Part shown: positions 52,022 through 60,669 of the stretch, in pieces
Position numbering within the stretch: the stretch's first letter is position 1
Layout of the letters: every line of letters starts with the position of its first letter
Source of the DNA: an archaeon GW2011_AR20
Lineage (GTDB): Archaea > Nanobdellota > Nanobdellia > SCGC-AAA011-G17 > GW2011-AR20
Length of the DNA stretch: 60,669 nucleotides
Assembly: GCA_000830315.1 (NCBI GenBank)
Contig: CP010426.1
Span: 1 to 60,669, forward strand
Direction: 5' to 3'
The notes under the pieces: generated by a model
Databases searched by the model: none
The model's input: only the letters and a program-made list of their open reading frames with translations
What the model was told of the DNA's origin: nothing
Program-made: the position numbers and the translations under genes

Positions 52022-53455
52022 TTATTTAATTACACTAACGTCATGTGGTTTGCTTTCAACTTTTCCAGCTTCGCTTATTTTAATAAACTCTGCATTCTTC
52101 CTTAAATCATTTAGATTAGAAACGCCGCAATAACTTAATCCAGAACGCAATCCTCCAATCAGCTGTTTTATTACCCCAGAAACTTTTCCTCGATAGGGAA
52201 CCTTTGCTTCCACTCCTTCTGGAACAATATCTTCAACATCTTCTTGAGTTATTTTTCCATTGCTAGATTTTCTTGCTAGGTTCGCTGTAACACCAGCCAT
52301 CCCCCTTGTCATTTTATACTTAATTCCATTTTTGTTCATAACAAATCCAGGACTTTCATCTGTTCCTGCTAACAAGCTTCCAATCATTACACTAGAAGCA
52401 CCCGCAGCCAATGCTTTTGTAATGTCCCCCGATGTTCTTATTCCTCCGTCTGAAATTATGGGAATATTATATTTTTCTGCTACTTCAACACAATCAATTA
52501 CAGCCGTTAATTGAGGAACGCCCGCTCCGGCTACTAATCTAGTCACGCACAAACTGCCCGAACCAACACCAACTTTAACTGCATCTGCACCTGCTGAGAT
52601 TAAATCTTCTGTCCCTTGCTTTGTCGCAACATTTCCCGCGATTAATTCGCATGAAAATTCTTTTTTTATTTTCTTAATCATGTTCAAGGCAATATCAGAA
52701 TGGCCGTGTGCAATATCTAGAACCAAAACATCTGCCCCGTTATCCAACAATTCTTGAGCCCTCTTAATATCCTCCTCTTTAACACCAATGGCGGCGCCAA
52801 CCATTAGTTTTCCTTTATTATCCTTGCTTGAATAGGGGTATTTCTTTATTTTATAAATATCAGAAGAGGTAATTAAACCATACAGATTATTGTTTTCGTC
52901 CACAATCGGCAATTTCTCTAATTTATTTGCATGCAAGATTTCTTGTGCTTTTTCCAGATTAATTCCGGGCAATGTTGTAATTAAATCTTTTTCCGGGGTC
53001 ATTAACTCATTAACATTTTTCTCTGAATCATCCTCAAAGATTATATCGCGTTCTGTAAGAATTCCCCGCAGCTTATTTTCATTATTAACAATCAATATTC
53101 CAGAGACATTGTTTTCCTGCATTAAAGATTTAGCATCTTTTAATTTCGCGTTTTCCAATAAAGTAAAAGGTTTATCAATAATAAAATTTTCCGCTCTTTT
53201 AACTTTTAAAACCTCGTTAACCTGCTCCTGGATTGTCAAAAATCTGTGGATTATACCAAGGCCACCCATTTTAGCAAGGGAAATTGCCATGCTGCTTTCA
53301 GTAACCGTGTCCATATTTGCACTTATTATCGGAATATTCAAAGAGATGTTTTTGCTTAATCTGGATTTTAATGAGATGTCTTTTCTAGAACCAACTACAG
53401 ATTTCTTCGGAACAAGCAAAACATCATCAAATGTTAAAGCCTCTCTTATTTCCAT
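52022..53455 (-). CDS. guaB: IMP dehydrogenase
   Basis: Oxidises IMP to XMP with NAD+ in guanine nucleotide synthesis. 477 residues from ATG 53455: [20 protein letters not shown]-type [13 protein letters not shown], two CBS domains (about 90-200), [14 protein letters not shown] (catalytic Cys), [25 protein letters not shown] and the flap [16 protein letters not shown]. An ATG 12 bp upstream is also possible; GGTGA precedes 53455. Next to the phosphoribosyltransferase gene, divergent. Confidence 0.95.
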   Translation of the reverse strand: MEIREALTFDDVLLVPKKSVVGSRKDISLKSRLSKNISLNIPIISANMDTVTESSMAISLAKMGGLGIIHRFLTIQEQVNEVLKVKRAENFIIDKPFTLLENAKLKDAKSLMQENNVSGILIVNNENKLRGILTERDIIFEDDSEKNVNELMTPEKDLITTLPGINLEKAQEILHANKLEKLPIVDENNNLYGLITSSDIYKIKKYPYSSKDNKGKLMVGAAIGVKEEDIKRAQELLDNGADVLVLDIAHGHSDIALNMIKKIKKEFSCELIAGNVATKQGTEDLISAGADAVKVGVGSGSLCVTRLVAGAGVPQLTAVIDCVEVAEKYNIPIISDGGIRTSGDITKALAAGASSVMIGSLLAGTDESPGFVMNKNGIKYKMTRGMAGVTANLARKSSNGKITQEDVEDIVPEGVEAKVPYRGKVSGVIKQLIGGLRSGLSYCGVSNLNDLRKNAEFIKISEAGKVESKPHDVSVIK

Positions 53456-53549
53456 AGTTTTCACCATTTAATTTAAATTTTAGAAGGAGTCTTTGAAACC
53501 CTTAATTTATGTAAATGTTAAAGATTAATAAATTTAACTATATTACAAA

Positions 53550-54110
53550 ATGATGGTAAAAATGGCCAAATATTTCGTTGACGCTGATAAATTCCTGCTA
53601 GATTCATTTAGGCTGGCAAAGATAGTTTATGATTCTGGTTACAAGCCAGATACGATTGTAGGATTATGGCGCGGTGGCGCAATTCCAACCTTTGCAATAG
53701 ATGAACTTTTTAGATTTAATAGAATAAATGTTCCGTGCTATCCGTTAAAAACCGAGGCGTATGCTGGAAATCATTTAAATAAAAAAATTAAAATTTTTGG
53801 AATTCGGGATACACTAAAAAAAATCGAGAAAGGCAGTAAATTATTGTTGGTGGATGATGTTTTTGATACGGGCTCTAGTTTAGAAAAGGTTATTAACAAG
53901 TTTAGCAGAAAAACCAGAGATATTAAGATAGCTACAATCTACTACAAGCCGGAAAAAAATAAATCAAGATTAACTCCGGATTTTTATTTACAAGAAAGAA
54001 ACATTTGGATAGTTTTTCCGCATGAATTAGAGGGATTAAAATTAGAGGAAATAAAGGATAAGAATGAAAAGCTGTATGATATCCTTACCACTCGAAAATT
54101 AAGAAATTAA
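53550..54110 (+). CDS. Purine-type phosphoribosyltransferase
   Basis: 186 residues. The PRPP motif LLLVDDVFDTGSSLEKV is complete, and IVGLWRGGAIPTFAIDEL is the 5' loop. Resembles hypoxanthine/xanthine phosphoribosyltransferases (salvage of purine bases using PRPP); the substrate cannot be fixed from motifs. Starts ATGATG; ATG 53562 is an alternative. Divergent from guaB, consistent with purine metabolism. Confidence 0.83.
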   Translation: MMVKMAKYFVDADKFLLDSFRLAKIVYDSGYKPDTIVGLWRGGAIPTFAIDELFRFNRINVPCYPLKTEAYAGNHLNKKIKIFGIRDTLKKIEKGSKLLLVDDVFDTGSSLEKVINKFSRKTRDIKIATIYYKPEKNKSRLTPDFYLQERNIWIVFPHELEGLKLEEIKDKNEKLYDILTTRKLRN

Positions 54111-54168
54111 AACGAAAGATATTTAAATAATTTTTGCAACATATTTGGTATAAAAAGGAGGTGTAATA

Positions 54169-54849
54169 ATGGCTTTAGATGCTATTTCAACTACAGGTTC
54201 ATTAATTCTTAATCCATTAATAAGTTTATGGAATGGTTTTGTTGGTGTTTTACCCGGAATTATCGCTGCGATTATTGTACTGATAATTGGTTATTTTGTG
54301 GCTTTGGGGGTAGGACATGCTGTAAAAGTCCTTTTAGAAAAGGCTGGTCTTGATGGATATTTGGAGAGATCTAAATTCGCAAAAGGAGTCGGTCATTTCA
54401 ACTTGTCCAGAATTCTTGGAGAAGTAACCAAATGGTATATTTTCTTAATCTTTATCCAATCTGGTGTTGATTTGTTAAGACTTGGAACATTGAGTTCATT
54501 GTTAAATGAATTTGTCAGGTGGTTGCCAAATGTAATTGTAGCGGCAATCATAGTCATCTTTGGTGTGGCATTGGCTCATTTTGTGAGTATGAAGATTGAG
54601 GAGCACACAAAAACAAAGGGAGTAAGATTTTTCAGCAAATTAATCAAGATTGTTATTTATTATGTTGTCTTGGTAATTTCCCTGGAACAAATTGGTGTGG
54701 AAGCTTCAATCCTTGAAAATACATTCTTAATCTTAATCGGAGCATTGGCTGTAGGAATCGCTGTTGCTTTGGGAATAGGATTAGGAAAGGCAATGCAGCC
54801 AGAAGGCAAGGAGATTGTCAATGACTTAAAGGATTTAATGCATCATTAA
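54169..54849 (+). CDS. MscS-type membrane protein (TM-helix repeat)
   Basis: 226 residues with five membrane helices; repeated TM-helix motifs (GIIAAIIVLIIGYFVALGVGHAV and LPNVIVAAIIVIFGVALAHFV), and a glycine-rich pore-like helix LIGALAVGIAVALGIGLGKAM. The soluble MscS beta domain is missing, so it is a short form. May be a mechanosensitive or small-ion channel. GGAGGTG ribosome binding site 8 nt upstream. Confidence 0.75.
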   Translation: MALDAISTTGSLILNPLISLWNGFVGVLPGIIAAIIVLIIGYFVALGVGHAVKVLLEKAGLDGYLERSKFAKGVGHFNLSRILGEVTKWYIFLIFIQSGVDLLRLGTLSSLLNEFVRWLPNVIVAAIIVIFGVALAHFVSMKIEEHTKTKGVRFFSKLIKIVIYYVVLVISLEQIGVEASILENTFLILIGALAVGIAVALGIGLGKAMQPEGKEIVNDLKDLMHH

Positions 54850-54850
54850 A

Positions 54851-54872
54851 TTCCTTCTTTTTCTCTTTTTTT
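54851..54872 (+). terminator. T-rich terminator after the MscS-like gene
   Basis: TTCCTTCTTTTTCTCTTTTTTT directly follows the stop. Confidence 0.5.
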
Positions 54873-54913
54873 AAAACAATATATTTATAAACACAATTTT
54901 TTCTCGTTAAGTT

Positions 54914-55504
54914 ATGGCAAAAGAAGAGCAAGACTTCCTGGTTCCGTTGGAAGAATATCTGAAGGTGGGCATTCATATAGGAACTAAATTTCGCACAAAG
55001 TATATGGCCCCTTTTATATATAAAACAAGGCCAGACGGCTTGGTTGTTTTGAATGTCCAGGAAATAGATAAAAGAATTAAATTAGCGGCAAACTTGCTTT
55101 CTCAATATAAGCCAGAAGACATTCTCGTGGTTTGCAGGCGCGAAAATGGATGGAAAGCTGTTAAATTATTTTCCAAATTAACAGGAATCAAGGTATTTGC
55201 AGGAAGATATCCTCCTGGAATTCTTACAAATCCCAGCTTAAGAACCTTCATAGAGGCGAGATTGATTCTTGTTGTTGATCCATGGCCGGATAAAAACATA
55301 GTAAAAGATGCTATTAAGATTGGAATACCTGTTATAGCATTATGTGACACAAACAATGAAACAAACAATCTTGATTTGATTGTTCCTTGCAACAATAAAG
55401 GCAAGAAAAGCCTTGGCTTAGTTTTCTGGATTTTGGCTCGCGAGTATTTAAAGGCAAGAAAAGAAGAGTTAAAAGAAAAAATTGAAGATTTTATGGACGA
55501 ATAG
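54914..55504 (+). CDS. rps2: 30S ribosomal protein uS2
   Basis: A small-subunit protein at the neck. 196 residues: YLKVGIHIGTKFRTKYMAPFIYKTRPDGLVVLNVQEIDKRI, FAGRYPPGILTNPS, VVDPWPDKNIVKDAIKIGIPVIALCDTNNE and NNKGKKSLGLVFWILAREYL are all archaeal uS2 signatures. A TATA box TTTATAAAC at about 54884-54892 gives a short leader. Confidence 0.95.
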   Translation: MAKEEQDFLVPLEEYLKVGIHIGTKFRTKYMAPFIYKTRPDGLVVLNVQEIDKRIKLAANLLSQYKPEDILVVCRRENGWKAVKLFSKLTGIKVFAGRYPPGILTNPSLRTFIEARLILVVDPWPDKNIVKDAIKIGIPVIALCDTNNETNNLDLIVPCNNKGKKSLGLVFWILAREYLKARKEELKEKIEDFMDE

Positions 55505-55550
55505 CAATATTTAAATATAACAATTGTTTCTTTTAGAAGAGAGGTGCATC

Positions 55551-56936
55551 ATGAATATAAAGAATATATTTTTATTTCTAATTTTATTATTATTAGTCAA
55601 TGTAGTTCAGGCTACAGAGGTCAGTGTTGAAGTTACACCTGTGCAGGATGTGTCATTATCAGGAAGGCCTGCTGTTTTTGACATCGAAGTCAGAAATTTA
55701 GGACCAAGGGGAGAGGTCAAAGCAATTGTAACTGACTTTAATTGGAGAAAGGAGAGCAATTACGGCTTTTACACAATTGACGGCGGTTCTACAATAAAGG
55801 ATACTCTTAGATTATCCCCAACATCAAATGTTAATCCTGGGATTTATTCTGTAAATGTAAGATTTTACGCAACAAGAGACCCGGAAGATTATCTTGATCA
55901 AGCATTTGTCATTACAGTTGTTCCATACAAGGATTTGGTTTTTGCAACCCTTGAGCATAATCCCCAAGGACTAAATCCAAATAAAGAAAATTTAGTGACA
56001 TTAAAATTAAGAAATCGGTATAAAGTTGAGTTAACAGACGTTGTATTCAAAGTAAGAAGCGAGTTTCTAAACCAGGATTTTGTAACAAACCTTGAAATGG
56101 AAGAAACCAAAGAAATTCCATTCAGCGTAGAATTAGGGAACATAAGAGAAGGTGATTATGAGGTTAATATTTTTGGTTTATTTGACAACAATATTGTGGC
56201 AAATTTGACATCAACTGTAAAGGTTGCTTCTAATCCAGATATAAAAGAGAACGTGAGGGATGAATTTTCATTTTTAGTTAAAACTTCTGAAGTGAGCAGG
56301 GTAAACAACGGCAATACTGTTTCGGGCGAAGTATATAGCAGGGTAGTAAGCTCTTTTGAAAGGTTATTTTTACAAACAAGTCCAAACCCTAGAAACATTG
56401 AAAAATTAAACGGTGCTTATAAATATACGTGGCAATTTAGCCTAAATCCAAATGATTCGTATGTCATAATGATGAAAACAAATTATGGCAAGCCCATCTT
56501 ATATTTGATTATTTTAGCCCTGATTGTTTATTTGATTTACAACAGAATTAACGTTGGCTTAACAATAACAAAAAAAGTTTTGCTGCTTAAATCAAAAGAA
56601 GGGCATATTGTGGGATTAAAGGTATTGTTAATTTTAAAGAATACCGGTCAGAAAGTAAAAAGTTTAAGGCTAAGTGACAATATTCCTGGCTTGCTTGAAC
56701 TTCCGCATGAGTATGGAACATTAAAGCCCAGTTCAACAAAAACGAGCGTAGCAGGAAGCACGGTTATCTGGGACATCCCCGAATTATTAAAGGGGGAAGA
56801 AAGGGTATTAAGCTATAAAATGAAGTCCAAAGTTGCCGGCTTGGGCAATGTAACAATTCCAAGGGCAATTTGCAGATTTAAAGATAAGGCGGAGAAGTTA
56901 TATATAGTTAAGAGCAATTCCTTCAACTTGTTTTAA
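55551..56936 (+). CDS. Surface protein with Ig-like domains and one membrane helix
   Basis: 461 residues. Signal peptide (IFLFLILLLLVNVVQA), two or three beta-sandwich NEW3/CARDB-like domains (NLGPRGEVKAIV, LKLRNRYKVELTDVVFKV), a membrane helix (ILYLIILALIVYLIYNRI, about residue 320) and a cytosolic COG1470-like tail. ATG 55551 follows AGAGGTG; the frame is also open from TTG 55524. Leads the pilin-like gene by 1 bp, so an operon. Confidence 0.7.
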   Translation: MNIKNIFLFLILLLLVNVVQATEVSVEVTPVQDVSLSGRPAVFDIEVRNLGPRGEVKAIVTDFNWRKESNYGFYTIDGGSTIKDTLRLSPTSNVNPGIYSVNVRFYATRDPEDYLDQAFVITVVPYKDLVFATLEHNPQGLNPNKENLVTLKLRNRYKVELTDVVFKVRSEFLNQDFVTNLEMEETKEIPFSVELGNIREGDYEVNIFGLFDNNIVANLTSTVKVASNPDIKENVRDEFSFLVKTSEVSRVNNGNTVSGEVYSRVVSSFERLFLQTSPNPRNIEKLNGAYKYTWQFSLNPNDSYVIMMKTNYGKPILYLIILALIVYLIYNRINVGLTITKKVLLLKSKEGHIVGLKVLLILKNTGQKVKSLRLSDNIPGLLELPHEYGTLKPSSTKTSVAGSTVIWDIPELLKGEERVLSYKMKSKVAGLGNVTIPRAICRFKDKAEKLYIVKSNSFNLF

Positions 56937-56937
56937 T

Positions 56938-57450
56938 ATGTTTAAGAAAGCACAAGCCACCTATGCAGATTTTTTAATTGGCTTACTTGTGTTAATAGCG
57001 ATAACTTTTATTTTCACGCAGACAATAATTGACCTTAATTCCAGAGAGGACAAATTTCAGGAATTAATTACTGACGGTACCGCAATATCAAGTTCTTTTA
57101 TGAGCTCGGCATACGGCTCTTACAACTGGGCAGGTAATCAGCCGACAGGGAGACTTGGTTTTGTCAGGGACGGAAAGGTAATAAAAGAAGATTTTGATGA
57201 TTACTTAAACTTACTAAACACCCAAGACGGTTATAAAAAAAGCACAATCTTGCTCGGGACAAGAAACGACTATGTTTTTTATTTTGAGTTCGATGAAACT
57301 AAATTAAACTATGGGGGAAAAGAAGTTTATGGTAAATATGACGATGTTGATGAAATTGAATCAAGCAATGTAATAAAAATAAACAGGGTTGTTTATTATG
57401 ATTTGGATGGAAGGGGCAGGATAGTTAAATTAGTAGTCTTGGTTTTTTAA
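56938..57450 (+). CDS. Archaeal type IV pilin-like protein
   Basis: 170 residues with a class III (prepilin) signal: MFKKAQA, then a hydrophobic helix TYADFLIGLLVLIAITFIFTQTI, as in archaeal pilins processed by PibD. The rest is a beta-rich head ending YDLDGRGRIVKLVVLVF. Follows the surface protein gene with a 1-bp gap. Could form part of a pilus or a pseudopilin. Confidence 0.75.
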   Translation: MFKKAQATYADFLIGLLVLIAITFIFTQTIIDLNSREDKFQELITDGTAISSSFMSSAYGSYNWAGNQPTGRLGFVRDGKVIKEDFDDYLNLLNTQDGYKKSTILLGTRNDYVFYFEFDETKLNYGGKEVYGKYDDVDEIESSNVIKINRVVYYDLDGRGRIVKLVVLVF

Positions 57451-57489
57451 AATAGAAAAAACTTTAAATACCAACGTTTAAATAAATTT

Positions 57490-57741
57490 ATGGGGGCATT
57501 AGAAATAATACAGGCAATATTGGCAGGCATATTGATATTTTTCTTAACGGGTTTTTTAATAATAAACAAATTTTTCAAAGAATTGGGTAAGTTTGAAAAG
57601 ATAATGCTAAGCATTGGAATTAGCTTATGTATTACAATTTTAATTGGTGTTATACTTGGTTTTTTGGGAGTATTCAGCTTAGTCAATAGTCTGATTGCTT
57701 ATGGTGTTATAACAATCTTAATATTAATAATAAAAAAATGA
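57490..57741 (+). CDS. Small membrane protein (DUF1616-like)
   Basis: 83 residues with three membrane helices. FLTGFLIINKFFKELGKFEKIMLSIGISLCITILIGVILG resembles the start of DUF1616 proteins, so it may be a shortened member. Its stop overlaps the glycosyltransferase start (ATGA), so it is in the same operon. Confidence 0.65.
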   Translation: MGALEIIQAILAGILIFFLTGFLIINKFFKELGKFEKIMLSIGISLCITILIGVILGFLGVFSLVNSLIAYGVITILILIIKK

Positions 57742-58841
57742 AATATAGTGTGATATTACCATGTAAGGATGAGGAAGCTACCTTAGCCATATGTATAAAT
57801 AAAATAAGAGAGGTCTTGCCTAAATCAGAGATCATAGTTGTTGACAATAATTCTGCGGATAATTCTGCTCTAATTGCCAAAAAATTAAAAGTTAAACTAA
57901 TAAAGGAAAGGAAACCGGGTTATGGTGCTGCATTATTGTCCGGGTTTAAAGAAGTTTCTGGAGATTACATTATAATTTGCGATGCAGATGATACATATGA
58001 TTTATCAGAAATTCCTAAATTAATTAAATATAAAAATTATGATTTAGTGATCGGAAGCAGGTTTAAGGGGGAAATTAAAGGGGGCGCGATGCCGTTTCTG
58101 CACAAATATATCGGAAACCCTTTTTTAAGCTATGTTTTAAGAAAATTCTTCAAAATAAATGTTAAGGATACGCATTCCGGTTTTAGGCTTATTAAGAAGA
58201 AGGCTTTAGAAAAATTAGAATTAAAAACCATGGGAATGGAAATTGCCTCTGAAATGCTGATAAAAGCCGGCAAAAACAAATTAAAAATTAAAGAGATCCC
58301 AATAACCTATTATCCAAGAAAGGGTCATTCAAAATTAAGTTCATTTAAGGACGGCTGGAGACATTTAAGATTTATGCTACTTTACAGTCCAAATTATTTA
58401 TTCTTGGTGCCTGGATTAGTATTGTTTTTATTTGGTTTCCTGATCATGCTCTTATTATTGGAAGGTCCTTTAAATATTTTTAATTTAAAACTAGACATCC
58501 ACCCAATGATATTTGGCAGTTTATCTGCGGTTGTAGGTTATCAAGTTATCCTATTGTGGCTGTATGCCAAGACATACGCTGTTAATTACTTGAATGAAAG
58601 AGACAGGTTAATCACGGTAATAAATAAATTAATAAATTTAGAGAGGGGAATTTTTATTGGTTTGATGATTTTGATTTTAGGAGTAATTTTAAATTTAAAT
58701 ATTCTAATAATTTGGATAAATTCTGGTTTTGGGAGTTTAAGTGAATTAAGAACGGCTGTATTTGCATTTACATTGGTCATTTTAGGAATACAGACAATAT
58801 TTTCAAGTTTCTTTTTGAGTATTTTAGGGTTAAGAAGATGA
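57738..58841 (+). CDS. Family 2 glycosyltransferase (polyprenyl-phosphate sugar type)
   Basis: 367 residues. GT-A fold: VILPCKDEEATLAICI, IIVVDNNSADNSA, YIIICDADDTYDLSEIP (metal-binding DAD) and the acceptor part RKGHSKLSSFKDGWRHLRFMLLYSP. Four C-terminal membrane helices. This is the dolichol-phosphate mannose/glucose synthase layout. Probably supplies lipid-linked sugar for surface glycosylation. Confidence 0.88.
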   Translation: MKYSVILPCKDEEATLAICINKIREVLPKSEIIVVDNNSADNSALIAKKLKVKLIKERKPGYGAALLSGFKEVSGDYIIICDADDTYDLSEIPKLIKYKNYDLVIGSRFKGEIKGGAMPFLHKYIGNPFLSYVLRKFFKINVKDTHSGFRLIKKKALEKLELKTMGMEIASEMLIKAGKNKLKIKEIPITYYPRKGHSKLSSFKDGWRHLRFMLLYSPNYLFLVPGLVLFLFGFLIMLLLLEGPLNIFNLKLDIHPMIFGSLSAVVGYQVILLWLYAKTYAVNYLNERDRLITVINKLINLERGIFIGLMILILGVILNLNILIIWINSGFGSLSELRTAVFAFTLVILGIQTIFSSFFLSILGLRR

Positions 58842-59917
58842 AAATTGCAATAATTCATGATTTTTTCGAGAGTATTGGAGGAGGGGAAAAATTAGTCTTA
58901 GAATTAGCAAGAGGGTTAAAGGCAGATGTTTATACCACAAATATTAATAAAGAAAATTTAAAAAGAATTAATAGGTATAATATAAATGTAGGAAGTCTTG
59001 GGAGATGCATCCAATTTCCAATATTAAAACAAATTCATGCGTCTTATATTTTTCATAAAGCTAATCTAAAAGGTTATGATTTTTATATTTTAAGCGGGAA
59101 CTGGAGTGTCTTTTCTGCGAAGAAACATCAGCCAAATTTGTATTATCTTCATACCCCGGTAAGGATGTTTTATGATAGTAAGAGGGAATTTTATAATATA
59201 GCGCCATGGTACGCCAAGTTACCATTTCTAGTATGGGTTAAATTTCATAAATCTCTTCTGGAAAGGCAGTTTAGATATGTAAATAAAATAATTACCAATT
59301 CTATTAATGTAAAAAAGAGGATTAAAAGATACCACAATAGAGAAAGCAAAATTATTTATCCGCCAATTAAAAGTTATGAATTCAAAAAATTTGGAGATTT
59401 CTGGTTAAGCGCTAGCAGAATTTATCCGCACAAGAGAATAAAGTTACAAATTGAAACTTTTAGAAATTTACCTGAAGAAAAGTTAATTATTGTCGGTGGT
59501 TATATGAAAGGAGACCATGCTAGAAGATATGCTAAAAGAGTTTTAAGAAACCTGCCAAAGAATATAAAATATTTGGGTGAAGTAAGTGAAGACAGATTAG
59601 GTGCATTATATGGGGATTGCAAGGGTTTTATAACCACGGCAAAGGACGAAGATTTCGGAATGACTGTTTTAGAGGCCATGGGCGCCGGAAAACCGGTTAT
59701 AGCTGTAAATGAAGGAGGCTATAAAGAAACTGTGAATAATAAAGTCGGGAAATTAGTTAAGGCAAATCTAAAAGAGATTACTAATGCAATAAAGATAATT
59801 TCAAAGAACCCGAAAAAATATAAGGATAATTGCTTAAAACAAGCGAATAAATTTAATGTTAATGTTTTTATTAAAAAAATGAAAGATGAACTTAGTCTAG
59901 ATGGTTCATCTTTCTAG
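58838..59917 (+). CDS. Family 4 glycosyltransferase
   Basis: 359 residues with GT-B features: IIHDFFESIGGGEKLVLELARGL at the start, LSASRIYPHKRIKLQIETF and the EDFGMTVLEAMGAGKPVIAVNEGGYKETV motif (E-x7-E). Likely uses a GDP- or UDP-sugar. Overlaps the preceding gene by 4 bp; part of the same glycan operon. Confidence 0.88.
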   Translation: MKIAIIHDFFESIGGGEKLVLELARGLKADVYTTNINKENLKRINRYNINVGSLGRCIQFPILKQIHASYIFHKANLKGYDFYILSGNWSVFSAKKHQPNLYYLHTPVRMFYDSKREFYNIAPWYAKLPFLVWVKFHKSLLERQFRYVNKIITNSINVKKRIKRYHNRESKIIYPPIKSYEFKKFGDFWLSASRIYPHKRIKLQIETFRNLPEEKLIIVGGYMKGDHARRYAKRVLRNLPKNIKYLGEVSEDRLGALYGDCKGFITTAKDEDFGMTVLEAMGAGKPVIAVNEGGYKETVNNKVGKLVKANLKEITNAIKIISKNPKKYKDNCLKQANKFNVNVFIKKMKDELSLDGSSF

Positions 59918-59959
59918 GTTATATTTGATAAAATTCATTTCCCGAAGGATCACTAGACA

Positions 59960-60669
59960 TTACTGCAGATATAATTTATTATAAATAACTTTCCTTTTTT
60001 CAGATATTCTTCCATTTTTGATTTTATCAAAATACGTCAAAAGTTCTGTATTACCATGTAAATTTTTATATCTGTAAACTTTCATTCCTTTGTCTATTAA
60101 AAATTTTAAATGCGCGTTGCTTATATGGCTGTCATTTGAGTCTGAATTAATTGTTTTGATGTAAATTGGGGGCTTAGCAATCTTACTTTCATCATAATAC
60201 TTAGATGAAATTCTTAAAAACTGGTCATTAAAATTATTTTTATTTATTGCTAAAGAATTTTTTAGAATTTTTATTAATTTATTTTTTTGAACTGTTTTCA
60301 AGCATAAAGCAAAGTATTCGTCTTTTGACTCTGTTTTGAATAAATAAGCATCGTTTAAATTAAATTTTTTTTGTAAATTTTTAATGTCTTCGACAACCTT
60401 GGGAAATATTTCATTTTTATATCTTAAAAAAACAACATACCTGTCTTTTAATCCAAGAACTTTATTACTAATAAAATAAGCATCATAATCATAAATCTGG
60501 TTTTGATATTTATCTATGGTTAATCTTAAATTTCTGATAAATTTAGCTTCCGCATCTCCGCCAATCATGCTTTTAGGAACAATCTTTATACGTTTAACAT
60601 TTTCAAGAATTTCATCAATTGGTTTTTTAAGTTCGTCATGATTTATTTCGGTGCAAACATAGCCCGTTT
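59960..60669 (-). CDS. Hypothetical protein, N-terminus cut by window edge
   Basis: A minus-strand frame is open from the right edge to a stop at 59960, about 236 residues. An internal ATG at 60568 exists, but the frame upstream is also open (DELKKPIDEILENVKRIKIVPKS), so the true start lies outside. The Tyr/Asn/Lys-rich sequence, with repeated F-L-R and Y-F-A-L-C strands, suggests an RNA-binding or HEPN-like fold; I cannot identify it. Convergent with the glycosyltransferase gene. Confidence 0.65.
   Translation of the reverse strand, partial: TGYVCTEINHDELKKPIDEILENVKRIKIVPKSMIGGDAEAKFIRNLRLTIDKYQNQIYDYDAYFISNKVLGLKDRYVVFLRYKNEIFPKVVEDIKNLQKKFNLNDAYLFKTESKDEYFALCLKTVQKNKLIKILKNSLAINKNNFNDQFLRISSKYYDESKIAKPPIYIKTINSDSNDSHISNAHLKFLIDKGMKVYRYKNLHGNTELLTYFDKIKNGRISEKRKVIYNKLYLQ

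Noticed and set aside
1-60669. Replication origin, rRNA genes or CRISPR arrays
   Set aside because: No regular spaced repeats, rRNA core sequences or Orc/Cdc6 genes were found.

Overview
The window comes from a small-genome, AT-rich archaeon. Archaeal markers are uL1, uL10 (P0 with an acidic tail), P1/L12, uS2, eL15, TFE, NreA, the SPOUT tRNA methylase Trm56, a secF-secD pair, archaeal-type ProRS, a DUF357 protein, a class III (pilin-type) signal peptide, TATA boxes about 25-29 nt before starts, and tRNA genes without encoded CCA. Bacterial-type LeuRS, a short bacterial-type AlaRS, a RelA/SpoT homologue, many tiny membrane proteins and an S-layer-like glycine/aspartate-rich surface protein suggest a DPANN archaeon of the Woesearchaeota/Pacearchaeota kind. 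That lineage call is inference.

Layout. 1-2950: an AAA ATPase operon with an AbrB-like small protein, then a ThiF/MoeB-type E1 enzyme. 3001-9282: a bifunctional-looking RSH (ppGpp) enzyme, nucleotide enzymes (CMP kinase, DNPH1-like hydrolase, AK6-like kinase), Trm56, several unknown proteins and a homing-endonuclease remnant. 9344-14081: SecF/SecD, a sugar nucleotidyltransferase, an intron-bearing tRNA-Ser and membrane proteins. 14131-16168: a complete transposon with 27-bp terminal inverted repeats and an 8-bp target duplication. It carries an IS6-like transposase, an AbrB-like gene and a passenger nucleotidyltransferase, and it landed just upstream of the uL1-uL10-L12 ribosomal operon (16245-18253). 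18307-24460: coiled-coil and membrane proteins, an Rhs-type toxin with a frameshifted RNase tip, and the S-layer-like gene with its own strong promoter. 24461-32859: tRNA-Cys, intron-bearing tRNA-Arg, LeuRS, NreA, a broken zinc-ribbon gene, a RelE/DUF2683 toxin-antitoxin pair, AlaRS, TFE and small proteins. 32943-34112: PurK.

34124-41649 is an accessory island between two core genes (purK and rpl15e). It holds an IS4/IS5-like transposase, a ribbon-helix-helix regulator coupled to a C5 DNA methylase, a GHKL (MORC/MutL-like) ATPase, a GC-rich stretch that may be a structured RNA, a winged-helix/Cas4-like nuclease/second C5 methylase operon, and a convergent restriction-enzyme-like/Vsr operon. 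This is a composite restriction-modification system of the MORC-associated kind and is the most interesting part of the window.

41703-60669: rpl15e, a DHH phosphoesterase, a transglutaminase-like exported protein, ProRS, tRNA-Pro and tRNA-Arg, an exported metzincin-like protease, an ABC-2 exporter, IMPDH and a phosphoribosyltransferase (purine metabolism), an MscS-type membrane protein, uS2, surface and pilin-like proteins, two glycosyltransferases and a gene cut by the right edge. No CRISPR array, rRNA or replication origin was recognised. No stretch over 300 bases is left unexplained apart from short leaders.
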